DNA of 64,000 bases from Streptococcus sp. F0442 (GCF_000314795.2 NZ_KB373314.1:988418-1052417); one strand, 5' to 3'; shown: positions 37,215 through 45,557, numbered from the stretch's first letter. Notes: generated from the letters alone by a model not told the origin. Program-made: numbers and translations.

Positions 37215-38006
37215 CTACCTCACTAAATGTAAATAAATATCTTCCAGAGTTACATCTATCTCTTTTTGTTCTTTTACTTTATCTTGAAGAATTTTTGTTC
37301 TCTCTTCATCCGAAATTAATGATGCAATTTCTGGTAATGTGCCACAGGTTACAATTTCTCCATGATTAATAATTGCAATTCTATCACAAAGTTCCTCAGC
37401 TTCAGCCATATAATGGGTTGTTAAAAGAATAGTTTTTCCTTTTTTAGCCAACTCTTTTATTATATTTCTCAATTCAAGAGCTCCAACTGGATCGAGACCA
37501 ATGCTTGGCTCATCCAAAAAAATTATCTCTGGATCATTTAATAATGCGCGAGCGATTTGAAGCCTTTGTTTCATACCTTTAGAAAAAGTTTCAACTCTGC
37601 GTTTTCCTACATTGCCTAAACCTACTAATTCAAGAAGTTCAGGAACTAATTCCAATTGTTTTTTTCGAGAAATCTTATATAAATCTGCGAAATAAAACAA
37701 ATTATCCTCGGCAGAAAGTCTAAAATATAAACTTCTTTCTCCTCCAAAAATGAAATTTATTCTCTCGCGAATTTTTTGCTCATCTTTATAGATATCAAAT
37801 CCAGATATTTCTACTTCACCTGATGTAGGAAGAAGCATTGTTGAAAGGATTTTTATTGTAGTTGACTTGCCTGCACCATTCGGACCAAGTAATCCAAAAA
37901 TCTCTCCTCTCTGTATTGAAAATGAAATACCTTTTAATGCTTCGAAAGCCTCCCCCGTATCTCGAATAGAAAAAGTTCTTTTTAAATTTTTTACGCTAAT
38001 TACCAT
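37215..38006 (-). CDS. ABC exporter ATPase
   Basis: 263 residues with Walker A GPNGAGKSTTIK, signature FSKGMKQRLQIA, Walker B IIFLDEPSIGLDP and the H-loop THYMAEAE. This is the DrrA/NatA-like class with a C-terminal extension. The start chosen is ATG 38006 (MVISVKN), which has a GAAAGGAAG site. The in-frame ATG at 38030 lies at the edge of the palindrome and has no site. The promoter -10 (TACAAT) lies inside the 26-bp palindrome shared with the Rgg gene. Confidence 0.92.
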   Translation of the reverse strand: MVISVKNLKRTFSIRDTGEAFEALKGISFSIQRGEIFGLLGPNGAGKSTTIKILSTMLLPTSGEVEISGFDIYKDEQKIRERINFIFGGERSLYFRLSAEDNLFYFADLYKISRKKQLELVPELLELVGLGNVGKRRVETFSKGMKQRLQIARALLNDPEIIFLDEPSIGLDPVGALELRNIIKELAKKGKTILLTTHYMAEAEELCDRIAIINHGEIVTCGTLPEIASLISDEERTKILQDKVKEQKEIDVTLEDIYLHLVR

Positions 38007-38024
38007 TTTAGACTTCCTTTCAGT

Positions 38025-38050
38025 TTTCATTTATTGTACAATAAATGAAA
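38025..38050. promoter_or_regulatory. 26-bp perfect palindrome, probable Rgg operator
   Basis: TTTCATTTATTGT followed by its exact complement, between the divergent exporter operon and Rgg gene. TACAAT on the minus strand inside it can serve as the -10 of the exporter operon, with GTTTAC 16 bp upstream as -35. A regulator bound here would control the exporter and possibly its own gene. Confidence 0.7.
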
Positions 38051-38085
38051 CTAAGTAAACTTTTTGTTGGGAAAACGGGAAAAAT

Positions 38086-38937
38086 ATGAAATCAAAACTT
38101 GGCATTACACTTAGAAAAGTTCGTAAAGGGAAACAAATGAGTATTTGCTCTCTAGCAGATGAGTATCTATCTAAATCACAAATATCTCGTTTTGAACGAG
38201 GGGAATCAGAAATATCCTGCGCTCGACTTATCAATATATTAAATAAATTACACATTACATTGGACGAATTTCTTATTTTACATGACAAAGACTACCCCCA
38301 AACTGAGTCATTTGCAAACTTGGTACACTATATCCGTAAACAATATTCTGTACAAAACTTTGACAAGATAAAAACTTTACTTTCAAATTCCTCAAATTAC
38401 ACTTTAAATCATTTTGAAAGAACGATGGTAAAATCCATTCTACACACCGTGGATTCCAATATTTTTCCAACTGATGAAGAATTACTTCAACTGACAGATT
38501 ATCTTTTTAAGGTTGAGAAATGGGGTTACTATGAAATCATATTATTAGCTAACTGTGTGCGAACAATTAACTACAAATCTTGCTACTTACTAACAAAGGA
38601 AATGTTAAACAATCACATCTTTTCTTCTTTAAATAAAACAAATAAACGAATTGTTTCTCAACTTGCCATAAATTGTTTCATTCTTAGTATCGATAAAGAA
38701 GAATTTTCAAATTGCTCCTATTTAATTGATAAGATAAAGGAGTTGCTAGATAACGAATTAAACTTTTATGAACAGACAGTTTTCCTCTATGCAACTGGTT
38801 ACTATGAATTTAAGCTTCAATCAAGTACTGGAATCGAAAAAATGAAACAGGCTATAAAAGTTCTAGATATTTTAGGTGAAGACAAGTTAAAACTACACTA
38901 TACTGACCATTTTAATAAATTGGTAAACAGAGAATAA
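38086..38937 (+). CDS. Rgg/MutR-family regulator
   Basis: 283 residues. The HTH at 8-55 ([40 protein letters not shown]) is typical of streptococcal Rgg proteins, followed by an all-helical TPR-like domain. Many Rgg proteins sense short hydrophobic peptides (SHP). I searched the flanks by eye and found no SHP gene, so this may be a stand-alone type like MutR/GadR or use a distant peptide. Its divergent neighbour is the ABC exporter, the probable target. Confidence 0.88.
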   Translation: MKSKLGITLRKVRKGKQMSICSLADEYLSKSQISRFERGESEISCARLINILNKLHITLDEFLILHDKDYPQTESFANLVHYIRKQYSVQNFDKIKTLLSNSSNYTLNHFERTMVKSILHTVDSNIFPTDEELLQLTDYLFKVEKWGYYEIILLANCVRTINYKSCYLLTKEMLNNHIFSSLNKTNKRIVSQLAINCFILSIDKEEFSNCSYLIDKIKELLDNELNFYEQTVFLYATGYYEFKLQSSTGIEKMKQAIKVLDILGEDKLKLHYTDHFNKLVNRE

Positions 38938-39056
38938 GTGAAACTATAATCGATCTTTTAACGTTTTATTAATCAGAAAGGCTCAATAAAATAGCGATTC
39001 AACTATATTTTACTGATACTTCCACTATCAGACTAACTACTTGATAGGACTATTTT

Positions 39057-39284
39057 TTATTCTAGATAGATATCTCCTTGGACATTGTAATATATGTGTT
39101 TATGTGTATCGAGAATCTTCACAAATGTTTCTAACCTTCGAGCTAGTTCCTCATACTCATCAAGATAACATCCTAGCTCCTCTTGCAATACTCTTATTTC
39201 TTCAGTCACTTGTTCTAGTGTAATGGATTCTGTTAAACTCCGTTTTGAAAAGTCATACTTTGCTAATTTTCGACTGCAATGATA
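39057..39284 (-). pseudogene. C-terminal remnant of an unknown helical protein
   Basis: An open minus-strand frame of about 75 codons without a start codon encodes a charged, heptad-like helical end (KYDFSKRSLTESITLEQV...) finishing GDIYLE. Upstream, the frame is closed by a stop exactly where the arp2-like fragment begins (39283). It looks like the 3' end of a gene cut by recombination. I do not recognise the parent. Confidence 0.45.
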
Positions 39285-39294
39285 TCAAGACCTA

Positions 39295-39315
39295 AAGAAT
39301 CTTAAATTAAGTCTT
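39295..39315. repeat. 21-bp repeat shared with the right island end
   Basis: A 21-bp sequence beginning AAGAATCTTAAATTAAG is identical to 46780-46800, where it abuts the attR core. Here it abuts a fragment of the S24 repressor gene. Confidence 0.7.
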
Positions 39316-39384
39316 TCTTTCATATGATGAAAATCCGCGAATAGTAAGAATTATTGTTGGTAATTTTGTACCAATAAAACTCTA
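39316..39384 (+). pseudogene. 3' fragment of an S24 repressor gene
   Basis: Codes for SYDENPRIVRIIVGNFVPIKL and a stop, closely matching the C-terminus of the repressor at 34791-35477 (SYDEDPRIVGIVVGNFRP). Several third-position differences show it is a diverged homologue and not a recent copy. Everything upstream of the last ~22 codons is gone. Confidence 0.75.
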
Positions 39385-39528
39385 ACAACATTTTATTTAC
39401 GTTTATTTTCTATTTCTGATGATTATGTAATAGAGGAATGTAGATATCATTTACATGGAAACTCTATACGCCAACCCCTTAAATATTTAGATAAATTACA
39501 AATATTACAGAAATATTTCAAAAAACAC

Positions 39529-39556
39529 TTGACAATATGTAATTTCGTAATATAAT
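39529..39556 (+). promoter_or_regulatory. Promoter of the SH3-like lipoprotein gene
   Basis: TTGACA (39529-39534), 16-bp spacer, TATAAT (39551-39556): both hexamers are consensus. Confidence 0.85.
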
Positions 39557-39583
39557 AGTGTGTATCAAATGAAGTGAGGTATC

Positions 39584-40123
39584 ATGATGATGAAAAAATG
39601 GACAAGTTTAGCACTTCTAGGATTAGCTTCTGCAAGCCTACTCGTAGCTTGTGGTTCAAAAAAAGAGGAGAGCAAATCCTCTGCCAAAGAAGCACAAACA
39701 ACGGTGAAGTCTAGTCAGAAAAAAGCAAAAGCATCTTCTGGAAAGAAAGAGACAAAAACTGCTGAAGCTAGTGCCGCTTCTAGTGCAACAACTACTGCAC
39801 CAACACAAGCGCAAGCTCAAACACCAACGCAACCAAGTCAAGGTAACAGTGCTAATCAAGCTGGAACCACAACTTCTAAATCTGATCCGAAAACAGGTTA
39901 TGGCGGTTGGGAAGCCACTTCTGGTACTTTGGAGTTGTTAAAAGATACCCCTGTCTATGCTTCACCTGATAAAAGCAGCGGTGTTGCTTATGTACAACCT
40001 CAAGCAAACATTGAGTGGGACAATTACATGTACGAAAACGGTGAGTGGTGGTACAGCTTTGTTCAAAAAAATCGTGACCAAGAAGTTCGATATTACATTG
40101 CTTATTCAGATGTAGGCTATTGA
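39584..40123 (+). CDS. Lipoprotein with SH3b-like C-terminal domain
   Basis: 179 residues. A lipoprotein signal ends at LLVACGSKK. A Lys/Ser/Ala/Thr/Gln-rich flexible linker (about 25-105) is followed by a compact domain of about 70 residues (GTLELLKDTPVYASPDKSSGVAYVQPQ...WWYSFVQ) with the look of a bacterial SH3 fold, which often binds cell wall. Three tandem ATGs are possible starts; the second or third suits the GAGGT site better. A fragment of another lipoprotein family follows directly. Confidence 0.8.
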   Translation: MMMKKWTSLALLGLASASLLVACGSKKEESKSSAKEAQTTVKSSQKKAKASSGKKETKTAEASAASSATTTAPTQAQAQTPTQPSQGNSANQAGTTTSKSDPKTGYGGWEATSGTLELLKDTPVYASPDKSSGVAYVQPQANIEWDNYMYENGEWWYSFVQKNRDQEVRYYIAYSDVGY

Positions 40124-40136
40124 TAGAAAAAGAGAG

Positions 40137-40229
40137 GGCCATTACACACCAATTTTATTTGTAACAGGGCTTAATGAAGATTTTGATTATAGCAAATACA
40201 CTGATTTCCGTGTTTCCCTTACAAAATAA
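40137..40229 (+). pseudogene. 3' fragment of a lipoprotein gene related to the one at 50515
   Basis: Encodes GHYTPILFVTGLNEDFDYSK then YTDFRVSLTK and a stop, aligning with the C-terminus of the intact lipoprotein at 50515-51165 (GHYTPIVFTTDLNTEFDYTK). It has no start or ribosome site, and lies 14 bp after the SH3-like lipoprotein gene, as if that gene replaced the front of the older one. Confidence 0.75.
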
Positions 40230-40257
40230 AAACATATTCAATGCTCTTAAAATTAAC

Positions 40258-40302
40258 AACACCCCAAAAGTTAGATTTTCCATCTATCTTTCAGGGTGTT
40301 TT
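40258..40302. terminator. Terminator after the lipoprotein fragment
   Basis: AACACCC/GGGTGTT with an extended inner stem and TTTTTT on the right. Confidence 0.6.
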
Positions 40303-40347
40303 TTATATCCTAATTAAGTATGAAATTAAAACTTCATAGCTCTGTTT

Positions 40348-40563
40348 CTACTTATATTGTTGAAGTGCTTTATTATATGCTTCACTACTTTTTTGGTAAT
40401 ATTCATGTTCTATTCCTGATATATCGACTGTAATGGTACCATCCTTAACTTTATATTTAGTGGCACCTTCTCCTGATAAATGGAAGGTGTTATTTTCTTG
40501 ATCAATTATAAAGCTATATATTTTTTAATCTAGTTCAAAAGAAAGTTGTTCTTTATTTAACAT
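40348..40563 (-). pseudogene. Broken copy of the 120-residue lipoprotein family
   Basis: On the minus strand the frame reads MLNKEQLSFELD, a TAA, then KIYSFIIDQENNTFHLSG...VDISGIEHEYYQ...ALQQYK. It aligns with the C-terminal two thirds of the intact lipoprotein at 45753-46115 (VDISGIKHDYYLKDSEAYKKALKQY). The signal peptide and Cys are missing and there is an in-frame stop, so it cannot make a lipoprotein. Intact and broken copies flank the LanFEG/two-component cassette. Confidence 0.75.
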
Positions 40564-40622
40564 CTTAGACCTTCTTTCTATAAAAACTAGGTCAAGCATA
40601 CCAGATAAAGCTTGGAGCTTTT

Positions 40623-40643
40623 ATCACAAGAAAAAGACTCCGA
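40623..40643 (-). terminator. Terminator of the LanFEG-type operon
   Basis: AAGACTC/GAGTCTT with a 4-nt loop, followed on the minus strand by TTTTTC, just after the last permease gene. Confidence 0.75.
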
Positions 40644-40655
40644 AGAGTCTTCGCA

Positions 40656-41384
40656 TTACTTATGCAATTCTTTATTACTCAATGTATGAAAAATCCCCCA
40701 CAGAAGAATATTTACAATGATAAACAGCAATATTTCCACTAAATTAAAGTCTATCAAATTCCGTGACCGCATTGCCACCATAGCTTGGGAGTAGGGATAG
40801 ATTAAAGATAATTTATCAGATACAAAAATCATCATAAATCCTACGAAAGTACCAATAGAACCAATTCCCACAGATTTACTAAATACACGAGTTTTAGCTG
40901 TCACAAAAAACTGTACTGCCATCATACTAATTGTTCCAAAAATCCCCAATAAATCCCACTTAAGGTAGGTGAACAAATTAGAAATTTCTAAATGAATTAG
41001 GTGAGCACTGACATAAAAAATACCAAACAAGAACAACTGTAAAACAGCAATAAACAAGATAATTACTATTTCTTTTGCCAACAATAATTTCCCAAGACTG
41101 ACATTATTAGCTCTGAGAAATTCAATATTTTTCCTATCAAACTCTTTTCCTAACATCATGGCTACATAAATGCTGACCAAAATCGGAAAGAAAAGCTGGC
41201 TATAATAGAAGGTCAATTGTCCCCATAAAACAGGCACTTTTTCACTTTCTGCAACCATAGAATAAGCTGCACCTAAGTAAATACCAAGACCAATCAGGCT
41301 ACAAAAAGCTAAGAAGAAAATACCAATCATCAACATGGAAAATTTTTGGGTTTTCCGCCATTCTACTGATAGATAAGACATCAT
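40656..41384 (-). CDS. Lantibiotic-immunity ABC permease, LanG-like
   Basis: 242 residues with six membrane helices. Its ATG overlaps the stop of the LanE-like gene by 4 bp. Two dissimilar ~250-residue permeases after one ATPase, with a divergent NisRK-type two-component system, form the LanFEG immunity layout (for example LctFEG with LcrRS in S. mutans). It would help expel a lantibiotic from the membrane. Confidence 0.82.
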   Translation of the reverse strand: MMSYLSVEWRKTQKFSMLMIGIFFLAFCSLIGLGIYLGAAYSMVAESEKVPVLWGQLTFYYSQLFFPILVSIYVAMMLGKEFDRKNIEFLRANNVSLGKLLLAKEIVIILFIAVLQLFLFGIFYVSAHLIHLEISNLFTYLKWDLLGIFGTISMMAVQFFVTAKTRVFSKSVGIGSIGTFVGFMMIFVSDKLSLIYPYSQAMVAMRSRNLIDFNLVEILLFIIVNILLWGIFHTLSNKELHK

Positions 41385-42139
41385 AGCTTGCCTCCTTTCT
41401 TTTCAACTAGATAGAGAGATAAGAAGAGATAGATTAGGGCTATTGGCAAATATGTAAAGAGTTTAAATCCTAGGTTTGTCGCCAAAACATAACTCACTTG
41501 ACTGGCGACTTTCTGGTAATCCACCAGAGACAGATATGCTATACCACCAAATGGGAAAATCAGCTGTAGAAAAGCTGTTGCATGACCAAATCCAACTCCA
41601 AGAAATCCTCCGAAAATCCCTAATGCCATTATCAATGCCTGCTTTTTCAGTAAAAACTGCAAAGTCAAAAACAGACAGGTTAAGACAAAAGATGCTAGCA
41701 AGAAAATGACGATTTGCCAGAGGATTAGGCTAACAGGCATTTCTAGACCAGAAAAGTTTGCAATCAACTGGACTACTACTCCCTCCAAAATAGCGAGAAA
41801 GGTCAAAACGAACATAGTCAGGCCAAGCTTACTCAGAAAGATATGCAGTGCATTTTCACCATTTGCCAAAAGTAGTTTGAAAGTGTTGCCCTCCTTTTCG
41901 TTCTTGACAATCCGGGATACAAAGAGAGCAATCACGATAGGGAGAATCAAGCCATTTACTTCTTTTATCATATAGAAAATTAGGTTAATCTGGTGCATGT
42001 TTGGATTACTTAGGTAACGTGTAGCGGCTGCAATTGCCCAAGCAAATCCGACTCCCATAACTAGTATGCTAATGAAGAAGGATTTGGTTCGTTTTGCCTT
42101 GAGCAATTCAATAGACAAATTATTCAACATAAGACTCAC
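41381..42139 (-). CDS. Lantibiotic-immunity ABC permease, LanE-like
   Basis: 252 residues with six membrane helices. A charged motif (SRIVKNEKEGNTFKLLLANGENALHIFLSKL, about 70-100) marks the ABC-2 coupling region common to LanE/BcrB proteins. It overlaps both the ATPase gene and the LanG-like gene by 4 bp (ATGA junctions), so the three subunits are translated together. Confidence 0.83.
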   Translation of the reverse strand: MSLMLNNLSIELLKAKRTKSFFISILVMGVGFAWAIAAATRYLSNPNMHQINLIFYMIKEVNGLILPIVIALFVSRIVKNEKEGNTFKLLLANGENALHIFLSKLGLTMFVLTFLAILEGVVVQLIANFSGLEMPVSLILWQIVIFLLASFVLTCLFLTLQFLLKKQALIMALGIFGGFLGVGFGHATAFLQLIFPFGGIAYLSLVDYQKVASQVSYVLATNLGFKLFTYLPIALIYLFLSLYLVEKKGGKL

Positions 42140-43047
42140 TCCTTGGTTAAGTTAAGGAAGATAGATTCCAAGGTTTCTTGTTCTTGCTTCACTTCATAAA
42201 TTGGAACTTTCTCGACTATTAAATCTCGCAACAAACTAGAAATCTGCTGATCGGCAAGGTTAGTCAGCTTGAGTTTATCCTCTTGTATCTCTAACATCTT
42301 GCACGGATAACCAAATAACACTTGGCTAATGACTTCACGTCGATCTCTAAAATCCCCACGCACTTCCAGCCATTTATTGGACTGAATTTTACGAATTTCT
42401 CCCTCGTAAACCAGTTGACCATGATTGATAATCCCCACACGGTCAGCGATATGCTCTACTTCAGAAAGGATATGGGTAGAGATGAAGACAGTAATGCCCT
42501 GTTCTTTTGCCAACTTGATAATCAGTTCCCGAATTTCATGAATCCCTGCTGGGTCTAGCCCGTTTGTTGGCTCATCCAGTATCAACAAACGTGGTTTCTT
42601 GACTAAGGCAAAGGCTAAAGCCAAACGCTGTTTCATACCCAAGGAATAATCTTTAACCAATTTTTTCTTGTTTTTAGGTTGATCTAACCCCACAATTTTC
42701 AAGGTTTCCTGAATATTTTTCTTATCAAATCCAAGGATTTTTTGGAAGACCAAGAGATTTTCATAGCCTGTCAAATTAGGATAATAAGACGGTTCTTCAA
42801 TCATAGAGCCAATCTGATTAAGATACTGCTTGTCCGTACCTATGGGTTGACCGAACACTTCAATCTCCCCAGCTGTACGAGAAATCAAAGACAAAATCAT
42901 CTTCATGGTGGTTGTTTTCCCAGCTCCATTTGGACCTAGAAAACCATAAATCTCACCTTGTTGAACTGATAAGGAACTAAGGTTAACTACCTGAGTGTCC
43001 TTAAATCCCTTTTGTAAGTTTTTTATCTGTAAAACATTACTAATCAT
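42136..43047 (-). CDS. Lantibiotic-immunity ABC ATPase, LanF-like
   Basis: 303 residues with Walker A GPNGAGKTTTMK, signature YSLGMKQRLALA and Walker B LLILDEPTNGLDP. The sequence around the Q-loop (GSMIEEPSYYPNLTGYENL) is of the BcrA/LanF kind, where the loop often carries Glu in place of Gln, as here (MIEEP). I start at ATG 43047, which has GAGGAGGAAG upstream; the extension to 43065 runs into that site. A 16-codon frame ends across this start (see 43040-43090). Confidence 0.9.
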   Translation of the reverse strand: MISNVLQIKNLQKGFKDTQVVNLSSLSVQQGEIYGFLGPNGAGKTTTMKMILSLISRTAGEIEVFGQPIGTDKQYLNQIGSMIEEPSYYPNLTGYENLLVFQKILGFDKKNIQETLKIVGLDQPKNKKKLVKDYSLGMKQRLALAFALVKKPRLLILDEPTNGLDPAGIHEIRELIIKLAKEQGITVFISTHILSEVEHIADRVGIINHGQLVYEGEIRKIQSNKWLEVRGDFRDRREVISQVLFGYPCKMLEIQEDKLKLTNLADQQISSLLRDLIVEKVPIYEVKQEQETLESIFLNLTKE

Positions 43048-43090
43048 TATGAACTTCCTCCTCAACGAGATTCATTTGTTGTTTAGCCAT
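43040..43090 (-). CDS. 16-codon frame leading into the LanF-like gene
   Basis: ATG 43090 has a GAGGT site 8 bp upstream and encodes MAKQQMNLVEEEVHND, with its TAG overlapping the LanF ATG, as for translationally coupled leader frames. The NLVEEEV piece resembles the NLLEEV core of class II lantibiotic leader peptides. Whether it is translated, a decayed lantibiotic gene or chance is not known. Confidence 0.4.
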   Translation of the reverse strand: MAKQQMNLVEEEVHND

Positions 43091-43240
43091 TTGGAAATAC
43101 CTCACTGATTAAAATTTATTTGAGAAGTATCTCTATCTAGGTTATGTCTTTATTATAGACATGCTAGATTAATTTTAAACTAAGCTAACCTTAATTTTAC
43201 ATTAATATTAAAGTGTTTTACCTTTTTTCACTCTTTTAAA

Positions 43241-43249
43241 TGGTATAAT
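43241..43249 (+). promoter_or_regulatory. Extended -10 promoter of the two-component system
   Basis: TGG-TATAAT stands 22 bp before the response regulator ATG. In the same 200-bp gap, ATGTCT/AGACAT (about 43147-43165) surrounds a minus-strand TATAAT that can serve the LanF operon. Confidence 0.65.
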
Positions 43250-43270
43250 ATAGATAAGTGAGGTAAGATT

Positions 43271-43969
43271 ATGAATTTCGAACAACAACTCCTGAATAAG
43301 CACATCCTTATCATTGATGACGATAAAATTTTAAACTCTTCCATAAGAGATATTCTCACTGCCTACGGATTTTCCAATCTAACATCAGCCTATGATATAG
43401 AATCTAGTTTGGACATGATTGAAACAGAGCAGTTCGACCTTTTCCTTTTGGACATTATGCTCCCCGATGGTGATGGCTACACATTAGCAAAACATATCCG
43501 AAAAAAAGGCGATACACCTATCCTCTTTCTGACTGCCAAAAATAATCCTGAAGATGAGGTAGCTGGTTTCAATGCTGGTGGTGATGATTATGTCATGAAA
43601 CCCTTCATTCCAAAAAATCTTATCTATCGGATTATGGCTCTGCTCCGGAGAAGCTATAAATCAGAACAGGAAGCAATACAGATTGGACAGACTTTGGTGA
43701 GTTTTCGGAATGCAACAGTACAAAAAAATGGAGCAGAAATTTCTATTACGCCAATTGAAATTCAGATTTTGAAAAAACTTTACGATAATAAAAATTACAT
43801 CGTTTCAACCGAATCTCTCTGTGATACGATTTGGGGAGTGGATAGCTTTGGTTATGAAAACACTTTGACTGTACATATTCGGAAAATTCGAGAAAAAATA
43901 GAAGAAAATCCTTCAAAACCTCAATATTTAAAGACAGCTAAAGGGCTGGGATATAAATTGTTATCATGA
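43271..43969 (+). CDS. OmpR-family response regulator
   Basis: 232 residues. The receiver domain has the acidic pocket (IIDDD at about 15-18), phospho-acceptor Asp61 (FLLDIMLPDGDG), the conserved Thr in FLTAK and Lys in VMKPF. A C-terminal winged-helix DNA-binding domain follows. It belongs to the NisR/SpaR/LcrR-like group. Its stop overlaps the kinase start by 4 bp. It probably activates the divergent LanFEG-type operon when a lantibiotic is sensed. Confidence 0.92.
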   Translation: MNFEQQLLNKHILIIDDDKILNSSIRDILTAYGFSNLTSAYDIESSLDMIETEQFDLFLLDIMLPDGDGYTLAKHIRKKGDTPILFLTAKNNPEDEVAGFNAGGDDYVMKPFIPKNLIYRIMALLRRSYKSEQEAIQIGQTLVSFRNATVQKNGAEISITPIEIQILKKLYDNKNYIVSTESLCDTIWGVDSFGYENTLTVHIRKIREKIEENPSKPQYLKTAKGLGYKLLS

Positions 43970-45336
43970 TTATGAACCAAACCAAAATTTTAAGGTATTC
44001 ACTAAAGAAATTTATCTTTTTTTCCATCATTATCTTCATTACCAATATTCTTCTAATTGCCAGTTTTGTTTTCTACATTAAGGAAAAGCAAACTGCTACT
44101 GAGACTGTGAAAATAATTTCTGAACACATTACCATCACAAAAAATAACGTCCACATACCCAAAAATGATGTTTCTAGTCTAAAAGAACAAAAGTTATGGC
44201 TCATGGTATTGGATAAGCAGACTGGCAAACAAGTGTTCGAACAGTATAAACCTACAGAAGTTCCTTCGCAATTTGACTATGGGGACATTTTACAATTTTC
44301 TCGCTATTATCTTTCAGATTATCCTGTTTTTAGTCAGATAAAAGGTGACTACATCATTGTTGTTGGTTTTCCAAAAGATAAAATTGCTCGTTATAGTTAT
44401 AATTACTTAGATATAGATAGTATTCGCCTGATTCCGCTAGTAGCATTTGGAGTATTGCTTTTCAACTGCCTTTATTTCGCTTTTCTTTACTACTATGGTG
44501 TGACGCATATCAATCGTAAAATTGCGCCTCTTGTAACTGCTATTCAGAATCTCCCGGATGGTCTGAAAAATCCAATAAATTCTATATCAGAACTAGAATA
44601 TCTTACAACTGCAATTAATCAAACTGATACTCTACTCAAAGAGAATGAAGTCTTTAAAGAGCAATGGATTTCAGGTATTGCACACGATATCAAAACACCT
44701 CTTTCTGTCATCATTTCTAACGCGTCCTTGTTAAATGATTCTGAACTAGATACACAGTCTAAAAAACATATTCCCCCAATATTGACGGAATCCTATTACA
44801 TCCAAAATATTTTAAATGACTTAAATATAGTAGCTCGCCTTTCATCCGGTCATCTTCAATTAAATCAGACTGAAACAAAAATTATCCCCTTCTTCAAAGA
44901 TATTCTCATCCATATTTTAAATCAAGAAATCTGGAATGATTTTGAATTTGAATTTGATTACGATTATTCACTTGTTAATCAATCTATCATGATTGAGCAG
45001 TTTTTAATCACAAGAGTTATCCATAATATCATCTACAACTCTGTTTTACATAACGAAAAGGGTTGCACAATAAGAATCCACTTATTCAAAAAAGATACAA
45101 ATGTAATTGTCGAAATCAAAGATAATGGACAGGGAGCTTCACCAGAAAAAATTGCTGAACTTAATGAATTATCTTTTAAAAACATTGATATTTCTAAAAT
45201 TAGAACGACTGGAATTGGGCTAAAAATTTCAAAACAAATTGTTGATTTGCATCAGGGCTCTATTTCATTTGCTAGTGTCCAAAATGAATTCTTTGAAAGT
45301 ATCATTTCACTTCCAATTTTCAACATTACCAATTAG
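43966..45336 (+). CDS. Sensor histidine kinase, NisK-like
   Basis: 456 residues. The two membrane helices (about 15-38 and 157-178) enclose an extracellular domain of about 115 residues. The phospho-acceptor is His240 (GIAHDIKTPLSV), with N-box IIYNSVLHNEKG and G-boxes EIKDNGQGAS and GIGLKISKQIV. The layout is that of lantibiotic-sensing kinases such as NisK/LcrS. A second ATG two codons in is an alternative start. A terminator follows at 45341-45377. Confidence 0.9.
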   Translation: MIMNQTKILRYSLKKFIFFSIIIFITNILLIASFVFYIKEKQTATETVKIISEHITITKNNVHIPKNDVSSLKEQKLWLMVLDKQTGKQVFEQYKPTEVPSQFDYGDILQFSRYYLSDYPVFSQIKGDYIIVVGFPKDKIARYSYNYLDIDSIRLIPLVAFGVLLFNCLYFAFLYYYGVTHINRKIAPLVTAIQNLPDGLKNPINSISELEYLTTAINQTDTLLKENEVFKEQWISGIAHDIKTPLSVIISNASLLNDSELDTQSKKHIPPILTESYYIQNILNDLNIVARLSSGHLQLNQTETKIIPFFKDILIHILNQEIWNDFEFEFDYDYSLVNQSIMIEQFLITRVIHNIIYNSVLHNEKGCTIRIHLFKKDTNVIVEIKDNGQGASPEKIAELNELSFKNIDISKIRTTGIGLKISKQIVDLHQGSISFASVQNEFFESIISLPIFNITN

Positions 45337-45340
45337 CCAA

Positions 45341-45377
45341 AAAATGGAGAAGAACCATTAGAGTTTTCTCCATTTTT
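45341..45377 (+). terminator. Terminator of the two-component operon
   Basis: AAAAATGGAGAA/TTCTCCATTTTT stem followed by T residues, just after the kinase stop. Confidence 0.85.
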
Positions 45378-45557
45378 TCATCTTATCTTCCACTTATACC
45401 CGGCCCAACCTGCCAAGACAAGCAAAGCAAGGTTAAAGAGGATGAAGAAGATTGTAAAACTGAGGAATCCATTTTTTGCTACGGAGAATTGGAGATTGAT
45501 ATGGTTGGGGGCATTATTAGCCACAGCATTGCATTTTTTCCATTCTATTTTGTACAT
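45378..45557 (-). CDS. 59-codon membrane peptide frame, opposite strand to the next entry
   Basis: The frame MYKIEWKKCNAVANNAPNHI continues to a single hydrophobic helix and ends GWAGYKWKIR. A membrane helix followed by a short basic tail is the look of a real protein C-terminus. There is no ribosome site at the ATG and an in-frame stop three codons upstream, so it may be the tail of a lost gene. It overlaps the frame at 45501-45674; at most one is likely to be real. Confidence 0.35.
   Translation of the reverse strand: MYKIEWKKCNAVANNAPNHINLQFSVAKNGFLSFTIFFILFNLALLVLAGWAGYKWKIR

Noticed and set aside
38938-39060. Possible SHP peptide gene next to the Rgg regulator
   Set aside because: No frame with a start, a ribosome site, a basic N-terminus and a hydrophobic C-terminus was found in the 100-200 bp on either side.
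39041-39223. 60-codon plus-strand frame over the 39057-39284 remnant
   Set aside because: It is the shadow of the more protein-like minus-strand frame; it has no ribosome site and its cysteine/leucine mix is random-looking.
40656-43047. Three-gene transporter considered as a bacitracin (BceAB) system
   Set aside because: BceB is one ~650-residue permease with ten helices. Here there are two ~250-residue permeases, which fits LanFEG or BcrAB instead.
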